A DNA stretch of 64,000 nucleotides. Origin: Metallosphaera sedula DSM 5348 (GTDB lineage: Archaea > Thermoproteota > Thermoprotei_A > Sulfolobales > Sulfolobaceae). Position 1 is the first letter of the stretch; the number at the start of each line of letters is the position of its first letter. Made by a program: the position numbers and the translations under genes. The notes beneath the pieces are model-generated. The model was not told the origin of the DNA. It did no database searches and saw only the letters and a program-made list of their open reading frames with translations. The stretch is from contig NC_009440.1 in NCBI RefSeq assembly GCF_000016605.1, forward strand, positions 1,315,789-1,379,788, read 5' to 3'. This document shows, piece by piece, positions 54,317-62,697 of the stretch.

Positions 54317-56299
54317 CTAAAACGTTACCCTAACGTCAACCGCAAAGGCTCCCTTCTCATTGACCATTAGAGGATTTATGTCCATCTCCTTCACATTTAG
54401 ATCCAAGATGAGCCTCGATATATTGGAGACCGTTCTTATCACAGAACCCTCGTCATAGCCCCTCTTTCTTGCCCTAATCATGTCCAGGAGCTTGCTTTCC
54501 CTTAACATTTCCAGAGCTTCATCCTCGTACACTGGGGCGATACCATAGCTAACACTTTTCAGGACCTCTACATATATTCCTCCCACGCCGATCAGGACTG
54601 TGTGACCAAACACCGGATCCCTGATTCCACCCACATAGGCCTCTAGACCTGTTAGCTGTTCCTGAATCATTACCCTCTTGGAAATCTTGGAGAGAAGATC
54701 AAACTTCTCCTTAACCATGTCTCTTTCCACGTTCATGTAAACCCCCTTGAGCTCGGTCTTGTGTACCGGCTGATCTGTGGAGATTTTCATGACCACAGGG
54801 TAACCAATAGAATCCGCTAGCCTCTGCGCCTCCTCCAGCGTGTTAGCAATCCCCCATCTTGGCGTCCTTATTCCATAGAGTTCCATGAGCTTAAGCCCCT
54901 CATAATCTGCCAAGAAACTTTTACCCTTGCTTAGTTCCCGTGCGCTGTCAATGGGTTGGGTAACCCTAACCTTTCTTCTTGGTGAAGGTCTCTTCACTAG
55001 CTTACTTATCGCGTTCACGGCCTCCTCCGGGAACGTGAAAACGGGGATTGAGGCTGACTCAAGAATTCTCGAGGCTGAATCTTCGTCATATCCCATTGTT
55101 ACGCCTATGATTCCCTTTCCTTTGAAGTTGAGCAGGACCTTTGCCACCTCCGTACAGCTTATAAATGGCAAGGACTCCACAATTACTAGTTTGGTGCAAT
55201 CTAGGTCTGATACTATCTTGAGCGAATTTAGATACCTGTCTCTTCCTGCATCTCCGGATAGGTCAAGGGGATTCTTCGGTATGCTTTGGGGTGGAAGGAC
55301 CTTTCTGAGTTCCATGTTTAGCCTTTCAGGAATTTTTACGAGGGATAGTCCAGCCCTACTTATGGCATCTGAAGTCAGTACACCGTGACCTCCTGAGTTG
55401 GTCACCACCAGGATCTCTTCCCTGATAGGTTCCGAGGAGTTAACAAGTTTTGATAGGTTTAAGAAATCCTTAAGGTTCTCAACAAATATCCCTCCCACTG
55501 TCTTTATGGCTGCCTTAAAAACCTCATAAGATCCTGCTAGACTCCCAGTGTGGGTCTTTACGGCCTCTGCGCTCTGGGCCGAGGCACCCCCTTTGATGAA
55601 GATGACCGGTTTCCTGGATGTGGCCTCTGGAACCACGTTGAGAAACTTCTCTCCGTCAGATACTCCCTCAATGTACACAAAGATTGCCTTAGTTTCAGGG
55701 TCCTTCGCTAAATAATCTATAACCTCGTACTCCTTCACGTCAGTCTGGTTTCCTAGACTAACGAGAAAACTTACACCTGTCCTAGATTTCTGAGCCCAGT
55801 TAAGCATGTAAGCACCTATTCCACCGCTCTGTACCACGAGGGCAATTTCTCCACGTTTAACGTCTGCGAAGGCGAAGGTACCGTTATAATCAGGAGTTAG
55901 AAGACCCATGGTATTTGGCCCAAGAAACCTTATCCCATACTTGTTAGCAATTGATGCGACTTCCCTCTCTAGCTTTTCTCCTTCCTCTCCTACTTCCCTA
56001 AAGCCGGAGGTGATAACTATGGCCGACCTTACGCCTTTCTCACCAGCCTCTTCCATAACCCCTGGAACTGACTCCCTTGGCACAGAAATGATGGCAAGAT
56101 CAACGTCGTCTTGTATATCCTTCAAGGACTTATAAGATTGGACACCCTCGATGGTTTCTGATTTATTGTTGACAGGATAAACCTTACCGCGAAAAGTAGA
56201 TGCGACGTTTCTAAAAATCACGTTTCCAACTTTCTCCCTGTTGCGTGAAGCTCCTACGACCGCTATGGTTCTAGGCCTAAAGAGGTAATCTAGCGACAT
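54317..56299 (-). CDS. ADP-forming acyl-CoA synthetase, fused alpha-beta
   Basis: 660 residues: CoA-binding Rossmann domain (about 8-130, IAVVGASRNREKVGN), succinyl-CoA synthetase-like domain with the phospho-histidine in VTNSGGHGVLTSDA (about 300-313), and a C-terminal ATP-grasp domain (about 440-660; KISTDQPVHKTELKGVYM, GVGGIYVEVLKSVSYGIAPV). It interconverts acyl-CoA + ADP + Pi with acid + ATP + CoA. Acetate, branched acids or hydroxyacids (as in thaumarchaeal carbon fixation) are possible substrates. Confidence 0.9.
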   Translation of the reverse strand: MSLDYLFRPRTIAVVGASRNREKVGNVIFRNVASTFRGKVYPVNNKSETIEGVQSYKSLKDIQDDVDLAIISVPRESVPGVMEEAGEKGVRSAIVITSGFREVGEEGEKLEREVASIANKYGIRFLGPNTMGLLTPDYNGTFAFADVKRGEIALVVQSGGIGAYMLNWAQKSRTGVSFLVSLGNQTDVKEYEVIDYLAKDPETKAIFVYIEGVSDGEKFLNVVPEATSRKPVIFIKGGASAQSAEAVKTHTGSLAGSYEVFKAAIKTVGGIFVENLKDFLNLSKLVNSSEPIREEILVVTNSGGHGVLTSDAISRAGLSLVKIPERLNMELRKVLPPQSIPKNPLDLSGDAGRDRYLNSLKIVSDLDCTKLVIVESLPFISCTEVAKVLLNFKGKGIIGVTMGYDEDSASRILESASIPVFTFPEEAVNAISKLVKRPSPRRKVRVTQPIDSARELSKGKSFLADYEGLKLMELYGIRTPRWGIANTLEEAQRLADSIGYPVVMKISTDQPVHKTELKGVYMNVERDMVKEKFDLLSKISKRVMIQEQLTGLEAYVGGIRDPVFGHTVLIGVGGIYVEVLKSVSYGIAPVYEDEALEMLRESKLLDMIRARKRGYDEGSVIRTVSNISRLILDLNVKEMDINPLMVNEKGAFAVDVRVTF

Positions 56300-56368
56300 A
56301 CCAGAAATTGAGCCTCATGGTTAATAATAGAAATGGTGATCGTATCATCTTATTAGAAGTCAGTGAAC

Positions 56369-56414
56369 TACTCCGCCCTTACAGACGGAGTATCCCTACC
56401 CTCGCGGATAGGGA
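56369..56414. repeat. Two abutting hairpins
   Basis: Hairpin 1 has arms TACTCCG and CGGAGTA (56369-56392). Hairpin 2 begins at the very next base with arms TCCCTA and TAGGGA (56393-56414). They lie between the divergent ACD and threonine synthase-like genes, upstream of the latter's TATA (ttaaaa, 56441-56446). The GC-rich pair stands out from the AT-rich spacer. It might be a relic of an IS200/IS605-type end or a structured RNA; neither is shown. Confidence 0.55.
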
Positions 56415-56468
56415 GTTCCGCCCCCTAACCCCCATGAAGGTTAAAACACAGGAGTTCAACATCACCTC

Positions 56469-57473
56469 ATGAGGGTTAAATGCATAAAATGTGGAAGGGA
56501 GAGGGAAGGCGTAGAGGTTAGGTGCAAATGCGGTGGAGTCTTCAAGGTAGAGGTGGACGTCCCATTTTCTAAAAATCTTAGGGAAAACTTCCCTTACGTT
56601 AAGAGATGGATTTCCCTAGGTGAATGGAACACCCCGTCCATTAGGGTTGAAGGCTTTACATATAAGCTGGATTTCCTTAATCCCACCGGTTCATACAAGG
56701 ATAGAGGATCGGTAACCCTAATTTCTCACCTTTCTCAGCTTGGGATAAGGGAGATCTCTGAGGACTCATCTGGTAATGCAGGCGCCTCTATAGCTGCCTA
56801 CGGAGCTATGGCTGGGATGAAGGTGAAGGTCTTTGTTCCCTCAACTGCAAGGGGAGGGAAACTGAAACAAATTGAATCTTACGGGGCTGAAGTAGTCAGG
56901 GTGGAAGGCACAAGAGATGACGTATCACGGGCTGCAGAGAACTCTGGAGCCTATTATGCGTCCCACGTCCTTCAACCTGAGTTTAGGGACGGAATAAGGT
57001 CCTTAGCCTACGAGATAGCGAGGGATCATGGATGGAAATCCCCAGGAGAAGTATTTTTGCCCACGTCAGCAGGTACTCTACTCCTAGGAGTTTATGAAGG
57101 GTTTAGACACATGGTCAGCGAGGGAGTCCTAGATAGGATGCCCAAGTTAGTTGCAGTTCAAACGGAACAAGTGAGTCCAGTATGCTCCAAGTTCCGTGGA
57201 ATAGAATATAGACCGCCAAGCAGGGTCACCTCCATAGCTGATGCCCTTGTTTCAACGAATCCCGTACTCATGGATGAAATGATTAGGGTTCTTCAAGAGA
57301 CGGGTGACTGCGTAGTTGTTAGTGAAAATGAGATCATGGACTCTTGGAAATACCTTTCCAGGAAAGGGATACTTGCCGAGTATAGCTCTGCGGTGGCACT
57401 AGCCGGAGGAAGGAAATATGAGGTGTCAGACCCTGTCATAGTGCTAACAGGCAATGGACTTAAGACTTTATAG
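56469..57473 (+). CDS. Threonine synthase-like PLP enzyme
   Basis: 334 residues. An N-terminal zinc ribbon (CIKC...CKC, about 5-21), then the fold-type II PLP domain with the Schiff-base lysine in TGSYKDRG (about residue 77), [13 protein letters not shown], and [10 protein letters not shown] phosphate-binding loop. It would convert phosphohomoserine to threonine or act as a related beta-replacement/elimination enzyme; it is shorter than many threonine synthases and no thrA/thrB is near. Leaderless TATA at 56441. Confidence 0.82.
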   Translation: MRVKCIKCGREREGVEVRCKCGGVFKVEVDVPFSKNLRENFPYVKRWISLGEWNTPSIRVEGFTYKLDFLNPTGSYKDRGSVTLISHLSQLGIREISEDSSGNAGASIAAYGAMAGMKVKVFVPSTARGGKLKQIESYGAEVVRVEGTRDDVSRAAENSGAYYASHVLQPEFRDGIRSLAYEIARDHGWKSPGEVFLPTSAGTLLLGVYEGFRHMVSEGVLDRMPKLVAVQTEQVSPVCSKFRGIEYRPPSRVTSIADALVSTNPVLMDEMIRVLQETGDCVVVSENEIMDSWKYLSRKGILAEYSSAVALAGGRKYEVSDPVIVLTGNGLKTL

Positions 57474-57517
57474 AAATAATCATGAAGATGATATAACAAC
57501 ATGATATAACTGACTTT

Positions 57518-57535
57518 ATTTTATTTAAATAAAAT
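57518..57535. terminator. 18-bp AT palindrome ATTTTATTTAAATAAAAT
   Basis: A perfect 18-bp palindrome 45 bp after the stop of the threonine synthase-like gene. On the plus strand it includes T-rich halves that could terminate transcription; as it is all A/T it could also be a DNA-binding site. The spacer to 57661 is otherwise AT-rich with no gene seen. Confidence 0.35.
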
Positions 57536-57661
57536 TCTAAGATATGATCTATACCTCCTTTATATTCTTTACAGAACATTCAACCCCGTTAATTATAATA
57601 TGATCTTTTAAACTAGGAAAATTAACATAGTAAGATAGAATAAAGATCTTGGCTGATTTAA

Positions 57662-58390
57662 ATGATTAGATTTTCGGTTTTGGGATTCAAGGGAGGAGTT
57701 GGTAAGTCCACCATTTCGCTCCTCCTTGCAAAGAAGCTAGCTGAAACTTATAGGGTTACCCTAGTTGACAGGGACAACACAAATACAATTGGCAGGCTTT
57801 ATGGACTTAATAATGGTCTGATTAACGCTTTAAGTGAGGGTAAAGAGGATAACTTCCTTACTAGAGATGGAAACTTGCAAGTTGTAAGTATGGTGAGATT
57901 CTTCCCAAGAAGAATACCTTCTCCCGAAGAATTAGCACCCATATACAGGGATATCCTGAAAGACAGTGACGTTCTCATAACGGACAACCCTCCTAACCTT
58001 GATGAGCTATGCGAGATCGAATACAAAGCTTACAGACTTGCTACTGGAGAGGCCCATTGTAACAGTATTTTCGTTACAACTCCAGGAGTCGCCCTTAGAC
58101 TTACTCTCAAACATATGAACGAAGTTCCTGGTCTATTGAGAGAATGGGTTCCAGATACTCGTTACTTCAGGTTGACCGCTCTTGTCATAAACATGGTCAA
58201 GGGAGAGGTCGAGGATGTACCAGTTGAGAGAAAAGTAGTAATCCCGTTCCATAGGGAGATGTTTTACAGTGGACTCCAGGTTGACTCGTACCTTCCAGGC
58301 ATTGAAAACCTAGTCGAACTTACTAAAAATACAATTCAACTTGAACTAGTTAATGAGGAGGAGAGGACACAGCTTAGTAGAAAGGCTTAA
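57662..58390 (+). CDS. ParA/MinD-like P-loop ATPase, subfamily B, second copy
   Basis: 242 residues, paralogue of 1022-1747: Walker A FKGGVGKST (9-17), VDRDNTNTIGRLYGL, Walker B VLITDNPPN and the GEAHCN segment. The C-terminus is complete here and about 14 residues longer than in the copy at 1022. No ParB or centromere-like repeats nearby. The conserved Asn/Thr run after Walker A' sets this subfamily apart from plasmid ParA. A small gene follows after 39 bp on the same strand. Confidence 0.82.
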   Translation: MIRFSVLGFKGGVGKSTISLLLAKKLAETYRVTLVDRDNTNTIGRLYGLNNGLINALSEGKEDNFLTRDGNLQVVSMVRFFPRRIPSPEELAPIYRDILKDSDVLITDNPPNLDELCEIEYKAYRLATGEAHCNSIFVTTPGVALRLTLKHMNEVPGLLREWVPDTRYFRLTALVINMVKGEVEDVPVERKVVIPFHREMFYSGLQVDSYLPGIENLVELTKNTIQLELVNEEERTQLSRKA

Positions 58391-58429
58391 AATGGTCTAA
58401 TTGACACTATATGTTTTAAGTGATAGCAA

Positions 58430-58609
58430 ATGCTATACAGAAAAGTCTTTGAAGGCATAGCCTACTCCATAGTGGAGGACGATGAGGCATCGATAGTGTT
58501 CTTGGAGGGTAAGCCCGTAGCGGGCTCCTGCATAGAACACGGGAATCATGAACTATTTGACGTCAATTGTCCCCACATGGAACAGCTACTAAAGAAAGTT
58601 TTTTCCTAA
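58430..58609 (+). CDS. Small 59-residue protein downstream of the ParA-like gene
   Basis: Reads MLYRKVFEGIAYSIVEDDEA..., with two histidines and two cysteines in the second half (SCIEHGNHELFDVNCPHMEQLL), a compact alpha/beta-like protein. The start follows the ParA-like stop by 39 bp and the stop overlaps that of ridA by four bases, a pattern common for real genes here. No family recognised; the Cys/His residues might bind metal. It may be a partner of the ATPase. Confidence 0.6.
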   Translation: MLYRKVFEGIAYSIVEDDEASIVFLEGKPVAGSCIEHGNHELFDVNCPHMEQLLKKVFS

Positions 58610-58986
58610 AACTTGTAAGCTATAACCGCTATTTCTACCAAAGATCCTCTTGGTAAATCTCCCACCTGCACTGTTACCCTTGCGGGAGGTTTTTCCTTGA
58701 AGTATTTAGCGTAGACCTCATTGAACTTGGGAAAGTCCTGGAGGTTCTTGAGGTAAACGAAGCTCATGGTTACATTATCTAGGGTCATCCCAGTAGACGA
58801 GAGGATTCCCTTAAGGTTTTCCATTACCTGTTTAGTCTGCTCCTCTATTCCCCCCTTCACCAACTCATTAGTCTTTGGATCTAGTGGTATTTGACCGGAC
58901 ACGAAAAGTATCCTATCAACTAACACGGCCTGGGAATAGGGACCTATGGGCTTGGGAGAGTTTTCCGAGTAGATTATTTCCTTCAT
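58606..58986 (-). CDS. ridA: RidA-family imine/enamine deaminase
   Basis: 126 residues, full-length RidA/YjgF: PKPIGPYSQAVLVDRILFVSGQIPLDPKT at the start, the catalytic arginine in PPARVTVQVGDLPRG (about residue 102), and LVEIAVIAYK at the end. It hydrolyses reactive 2-aminoacrylate-type enamines made by PLP enzymes such as threonine dehydratase. A trimeric cytoplasmic protein. Confidence 0.92.
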   Translation of the reverse strand: MKEIIYSENSPKPIGPYSQAVLVDRILFVSGQIPLDPKTNELVKGGIEEQTKQVMENLKGILSSTGMTLDNVTMSFVYLKNLQDFPKFNEVYAKYFKEKPPARVTVQVGDLPRGSLVEIAVIAYKF

Positions 58987-59050
58987 GGGGTATGATCTAC
59001 GCTGGAATTAAAATGGCTTCCCTCTCACTTCCCCAATCTATAACTTAAAA

Positions 59051-59674
59051 ATGGCTTCCAAATCATACCATGTGCAATTGAAAATATCATGGGCTGATCT
59101 TCCCTCTGACGCCATTCCCCATTCAAACAAGGATAGTGATGGAGATCTAGATGTTATATCCTCGGCTTTGGCTGAGACTCTTGTTCAGAACATGCCAAGT
59201 GAAATAGTTGAGCTAGACCCAGGGAAGATAATGATGGCCTCCCTACTCTCTAGTAAACTCGTGACGGGGATCTTGGGACACTTGGATGAGCAAAGATGGG
59301 GTGGAAAATACTACTCCGGTGACATATCAGCATCGTTGGGAGAAACCATGGCATACGCTCTCCTAGAGAAGAAATTTGAGGTAAAGTTTCTTGATATTAT
59401 TCCACTGAGACAGGTCAAATACCTAGGATTTTCTCCCGATGCAGTGATAGACGTGAGCAGGTATCCGAAACTCATTTCGTTCCTAGGCGGAAAAGGATTA
59501 CTCTTCCTTAATGCTAGGGGGTCATATAGATGGTCCCAGGCATGGCTCCACAGAAATCTAAGGAGAGATATAGTGCAGGTGGAGAAGGTGAGATATCCGG
59601 ATAATTTCGCCATACTCACCTACCTGTATAGAGATCAGGAATGGAAAATGATGGCTGTGGTGATAAGACCTTGA
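59051..59674 (+). CDS. Unknown protein, 207 residues
   Basis: No motif recognised. The middle is conserved-looking (WGGKYYSGDISASLGETMAYALLEKKFEV) followed by strands LLFLNARGS and FAILTYLYRD. It has a nuclease-like alternation of helix and strand, with acidic D and E residues (SGD...GE) that might be catalytic; speculative. It overlaps the next gene by four bases, so both form an operon. Confidence 0.6.
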   Translation: MASKSYHVQLKISWADLPSDAIPHSNKDSDGDLDVISSALAETLVQNMPSEIVELDPGKIMMASLLSSKLVTGILGHLDEQRWGGKYYSGDISASLGETMAYALLEKKFEVKFLDIIPLRQVKYLGFSPDAVIDVSRYPKLISFLGGKGLLFLNARGSYRWSQAWLHRNLRRDIVQVEKVRYPDNFAILTYLYRDQEWKMMAVVIRP

Positions 59675-60138
59675 ATTGCATAGAGGAGATTGGAAAAGCA
59701 TATTTCCTTTCCTGGATTGGGGACAAGGAGTTCGTAGACAAGGTAAAGAGGGAGTGCCTTAAGCAATTTGAGGAACCAGGACTGAAGGAGGAGCTAGCTA
59801 AGATAAGCGAGATGACGAGGCGAGACTGGGAGCTACCAGCACTCCTTAGGGATCACGGAGTCGATAGTGACAGGCTGGTCAGGGCGACAATACATGAGTT
59901 CTTAGAAAGGCTTAGTTACACCACAGAGCCAAGGGAGATTGAAACTCTTGGGAAAGTTAGGTTTAGCGTGAGCAATCTCGAGTTCGTAAAGGTGGTAAGG
60001 GGTTATTGCGAAAACTGTGTTGGATACAAGTTTGAGATGGACGCATACGGATTTGGGATTAGGTATGAGAAACTAATATACATAGAGACAAGGGGAGACG
60101 CCAAGGAGATGATACGAAAGTTAGTTGAAAGCCCGTAG
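59671..60138 (+). CDS. Unknown protein, coupled to the preceding gene
   Basis: 155 residues from TTG 59671, favoured over ATG 59641 since it has a GGTGA site (59659-59663) and a TTGA overlap with the upstream stop. Mostly helical first half (EEIGKAYFLSWIGDKEFVDKVKRECLKQFEEPG), then strands and a CENC pair (about residue 113). No family recognised. Co-translated with 59051-59674. Confidence 0.58.
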   Translation: MNCIEEIGKAYFLSWIGDKEFVDKVKRECLKQFEEPGLKEELAKISEMTRRDWELPALLRDHGVDSDRLVRATIHEFLERLSYTTEPREIETLGKVRFSVSNLEFVKVVRGYCENCVGYKFEMDAYGFGIRYEKLIYIETRGDAKEMIRKLVESP

Positions 60139-60142
60139 GGAC

Positions 60143-60253
60143 TCATACTTTGACTAGACAGGTAAGCGTGTAAAACATCTCAGCTCTTGCAACCTGAACA
60201 TCACCGTTCACTGAGCCTGGAAGCTCATCATCATTCACGATAGTGATAATCAA
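60143..60253 (-). CDS. Possible 36-residue small ORF, or C/D-like RNA
   Basis: On the minus strand a frame from TTG 60253 to TGA 60143 reads IITIVNDDELPGSVNGDVQVARAEMFYTLTCLVKV, unusually protein-like, with a GAGGT-like site upstream. The same stretch contains C-box-like ATGATGA (60231-60225), C'-like GTGATGT (60204-60198) and D box CTGA (60183-60180), 52 nt in all, but no clear terminal stem. I cannot decide between the two. Confidence 0.3.
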   Translation of the reverse strand: MIITIVNDDELPGSVNGDVQVARAEMFYTLTCLVKV

Positions 60254-60280
60254 ATATTTCTCTTTACCTCATATGGATCC

Positions 60281-60961
60281 ATGAGGATCCTGGAACTTAC
60301 AAAGGATGAGCTTTCCTCGCCCATAGGGGTGATTCCTGTGGGAAGTATAGAGCAACACGGCCCACATCTCCCCTTGGGTACGGACTCCATGATAGCTGAG
60401 GCCGTTGCGGAGAAGGTGGCTCAGATCGAGGGGCTCCTACTCTTTCCTACAGTGTATTATGGTTGTTCCGTGGAACATGGGGACCTACCACAGGTGTCCA
60501 TTGGGGACGTAAATTTTCTGAACATGATGGGAGATATCCTTGAATCGTCTGTAAAACTCAACATAAAGGGTCTCGTCCTCGTTAATGGTCATGGGGGAAA
60601 CACTGACCTCCTGAAGGTTGTCACAAGAAGAGTTAACTTCACGAGGCCTAGGCCCAAGGTCATGTTAGTTGATCTTCATGAAATAGGGATCTTCTCCCAA
60701 TATAGGGACCTTCATGCTGGGACCGTTGAAACTTCCCTTCTCTTGTATCTAAGACCGGAACTGGTGAGATTGGACAGGATACCGTCCAACATTAGTTTCT
60801 CTCCGTTCACCTTCACTCTCATCACCTCTGAGAAGGGAGGGAGTAACGGAGTTGTTGCGGAGAAGGTTGAGCCGAGCAAGGAACTGGGTGAAAGGGTATT
60901 CAAGGAGATGATTAACTTCGTCATGAACAGGGTTAAGGAATTTAGATCTGTGATAACCTAG
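60281..60961 (+). CDS. Creatininase-family amidohydrolase
   Basis: 226 residues with the metal-binding blocks of the family: GSIEQHGPHLPLGTDS (about 22-37), VEHGDLPQVSIG, NGHGGNTD and HAGTVETSLLLYL. In archaea members include the deformylase ArfB of riboflavin/F420 synthesis as well as uncharacterised amidases; the exact role is uncertain. A TATA-like aaatattt (60252-60259) is at leaderless distance. Ends with a four-base overlap with the converging gene. Confidence 0.82.
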   Translation: MRILELTKDELSSPIGVIPVGSIEQHGPHLPLGTDSMIAEAVAEKVAQIEGLLLFPTVYYGCSVEHGDLPQVSIGDVNFLNMMGDILESSVKLNIKGLVLVNGHGGNTDLLKVVTRRVNFTRPRPKVMLVDLHEIGIFSQYRDLHAGTVETSLLLYLRPELVRLDRIPSNISFSPFTFTLITSEKGGSNGVVAEKVEPSKELGERVFKEMINFVMNRVKEFRSVIT

Positions 60962-61257
60962 GGTGTCTCTCTTCCCACGAGGATCTTGGAACAGTCCCTA
61001 ACCCTAGGCCTGAGCTGAAGGGAAAGGATCCCTTCATAACTCGCCTCTAGAATCGTCCCCTTAGTTATCTTTATTCTGCCAATTCCATCTGGACTTCTAA
61101 ATCTAAATTCTATATCCGTGACAATTCCAGGATTAACCCTTAGAATTCCAGATAACATGATAGCATCTCTAAGCTTAAAGGTCCACTCTAAGTCAGTTAC
61201 TCTTCTGATTTCTACAACCTTTCCCATGCACCTCAAAAAATCCTCAATATCTATCAT
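60958..61257 (-). CDS. Unknown protein, third gene of a three-gene operon
   Basis: 99 residues, beta-rich (WTFKLRDAIMLSGILRVNPG, IEFRFRSPDGIGRIKITKGTILEASYEG), like a small oligomeric or OB/barrel domain. No family recognised. The start overlaps the preceding gene by four bases (ATGA). With 61254-61562 and a membrane protein it forms one unit. Confidence 0.55.
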   Translation of the reverse strand: MIDIEDFLRCMGKVVEIRRVTDLEWTFKLRDAIMLSGILRVNPGIVTDIEFRFRSPDGIGRIKITKGTILEASYEGILSLQLRPRVRDCSKILVGRETP

Positions 61258-61562
61258 AACATAACCACCACGTCCTTACAGTCATACTTTCGTTGAATCA
61301 AAGGCCTTAACTTGGTCTGAAGAGTATTAGCAATACACTCAAGGTACTTTGTGTTCTCCTCATCAACCTGGCCAATTCTATACGAATATCTAAAGATGGA
61401 CAACTGTGACGGGGGTTTGTATCTTCCCAGTTGATCCCTCCACGCATCAACCACGAAAACCTTGGTAGGATTTTCCAGAATTACTATCACATCCCTCCAG
61501 TAAATGTAAGGAGCGGTGAGAGATGACACGGAGGCCCACTGTATGGAAGGTTTAATGATCAT
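61254..61562 (-). CDS. Unknown protein, second gene of the operon
   Basis: 102 residues. Strand-rich N-terminus (VIVILENPTKVFVVDAW) then a helix (NTKYLECIANTLQTKLRPLIQRK) and a hydrophobic end (KDVVVML). No motif recognised. Overlaps both neighbours by four bases, indicating tight co-translation; probably a cytoplasmic partner of the upstream membrane protein. Confidence 0.55.
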   Translation of the reverse strand: MIIKPSIQWASVSSLTAPYIYWRDVIVILENPTKVFVVDAWRDQLGRYKPPSQLSIFRYSYRIGQVDEENTKYLECIANTLQTKLRPLIQRKYDCKDVVVML

Positions 61563-62032
61563 CCATACATCTTCCTCTCTATACTTCTCATTCCTAAAGA
61601 CGTGACTATTGCAACTCCATTGAAAACCATCGCAACTACACCACTTCCCACGAAAGGTATCTCTGTTGCGGCGTCGAAGGGATTAGCCGGCTTATGCCCT
61701 AGGACCGAACCAAATATTATTCCCATGAGAACAATAACCAAAACCGACTTAACAACGTTCATCACGTAAATCCTGTTGAGCATGAGTTGAATTCCTAGTA
61801 TCACTACGGCGTCAAACATCACCGAAAATATGGTAGTCCCTACCTCCAATGCAAGCAGTACAATATTTGGTACCTCAAAGGAGCCAGAAACGTCATATAC
61901 ATAGGCTGCCTCGAATGTAGAACGGATTATTGCCAATGTCATGAAAACGACTGCAGCCACAGACGAGAAGAAGTATGATACAATTGTCGCATATCTAAAA
62001 TAATTAAATCTAGGATCTGGATTTTGAGCCAT
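61559..62032 (-). CDS. Four-helix membrane protein, first gene of the operon
   Basis: 157 residues with four membrane segments (about 13-33, 55-78, 85-105, 125-145) and short loops. No transporter or enzyme motif. It heads a three-gene operon of unknown proteins with ATGA overlaps; its promoter lies in the AT-rich spacer 62033-62090. The order membrane protein plus two small soluble proteins suggests a membrane-bound complex. Confidence 0.6.
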   Translation of the reverse strand: MAQNPDPRFNYFRYATIVSYFFSSVAAVVFMTLAIIRSTFEAAYVYDVSGSFEVPNIVLLALEVGTTIFSVMFDAVVILGIQLMLNRIYVMNVVKSVLVIVLMGIIFGSVLGHKPANPFDAATEIPFVGSGVVAMVFNGVAIVTSLGMRSIERKMYG

Positions 62033-62167
62033 ATGTATCGTGTATAATCCTTTAAAAATCTATAAAAATTTTTCCTTCAAATCAAAAGATATTTCGTTCT
62101 TCTCTTTCAAGAGATAAATTCCTTTTAAATATGTAGGTTCAATAATTATAAGGATTATAGATCAAGT

Positions 62168-62183
62168 ATTTAGATCTCTAAAT
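62168..62183. promoter_or_regulatory. Inverted repeat ATTTAGA-TC-TCTAAAT
   Basis: Perfect 7-bp arms with a 2-base centre in the 282-bp divergent spacer between the membrane operon and the HTH regulator. It is not at a TATA position for either, so an operator or a chance AT palindrome is possible. The remainder of the spacer shows no gene. Confidence 0.35.
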
Positions 62184-62314
62184 CTAGGGAAGATCGCTCC
62201 GCAGTCAGCATTTTATCATGTCATCCTCTTTCTTCCCATAACTCAGGAATTATGTCTCTCCTAGGAATTTCTAGTTGCTCTAAACTTTAAAGTGTGTTAA
62301 AGGGATTATTATTT

Positions 62315-62665
62315 ATGGAAAATGAGTCAAGAAAACTTATGATTCCCTGTGAAACGGCTATGAGAGAAGTGATACCAGCAATAAAAGCGCTTCTAGTAAA
62401 GGAGTTAGTTAAGCAGGGAGAATCTCAATCACATACTGCTTCCCTTTTAGGTCTCACTCCGGCTGAGGTAAGCTATTATCTAAAGGGGAAAAGGGCCGAG
62501 GGAGAGTACAAGACAATCCTCGAGAATGACGAGGAATTCATGGAAATGATAAGGCATTACACAAGCAGGCTTCATGAGGCAGACCGGGTAAATATTTGCC
62601 CCCTGTGTAGCTTAGCCAGGAAGAAGTTGGGAATTATGGATTACTCCTGCCCCTATGACTGGTAA
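62315..62665 (+). CDS. HTH regulator with C-terminal cysteines (COG2522-like), copy 2
   Basis: 116 residues from ATG 62315, chosen over 62294 because a TATA-like actttaaag lies about 25 bp before it. Conserved IPCETAMREVIPAIKALLVKELVKQGESQSHTASLLGLTPAEVSYYLKGKR includes the HTH (about 40-60). The end CPLCSLARKKLG...CPYDW holds three cysteines. Paralogue of 53996-54316 and closer to the family norm. Probably a metal- or redox-responsive repressor. Confidence 0.8.
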   Translation: MENESRKLMIPCETAMREVIPAIKALLVKELVKQGESQSHTASLLGLTPAEVSYYLKGKRAEGEYKTILENDEEFMEMIRHYTSRLHEADRVNICPLCSLARKKLGIMDYSCPYDW

Positions 62666-62697
62666 ACCTGGCAGGGCTAAGACTTAAAAGGACTGGT

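Noticed and set aside
56434-56472. A 12-codon leader peptide overlapping the threonine synthase-like start
   Set aside because: The TATA box (56441-56446) lies inside this frame, so the message should begin after its ATG.
62210-62240. C/D box sRNA on the minus strand before the HTH regulator
   Set aside because: The GGATGAC and CTGA are only about 25 nt apart, too short for a guide RNA.
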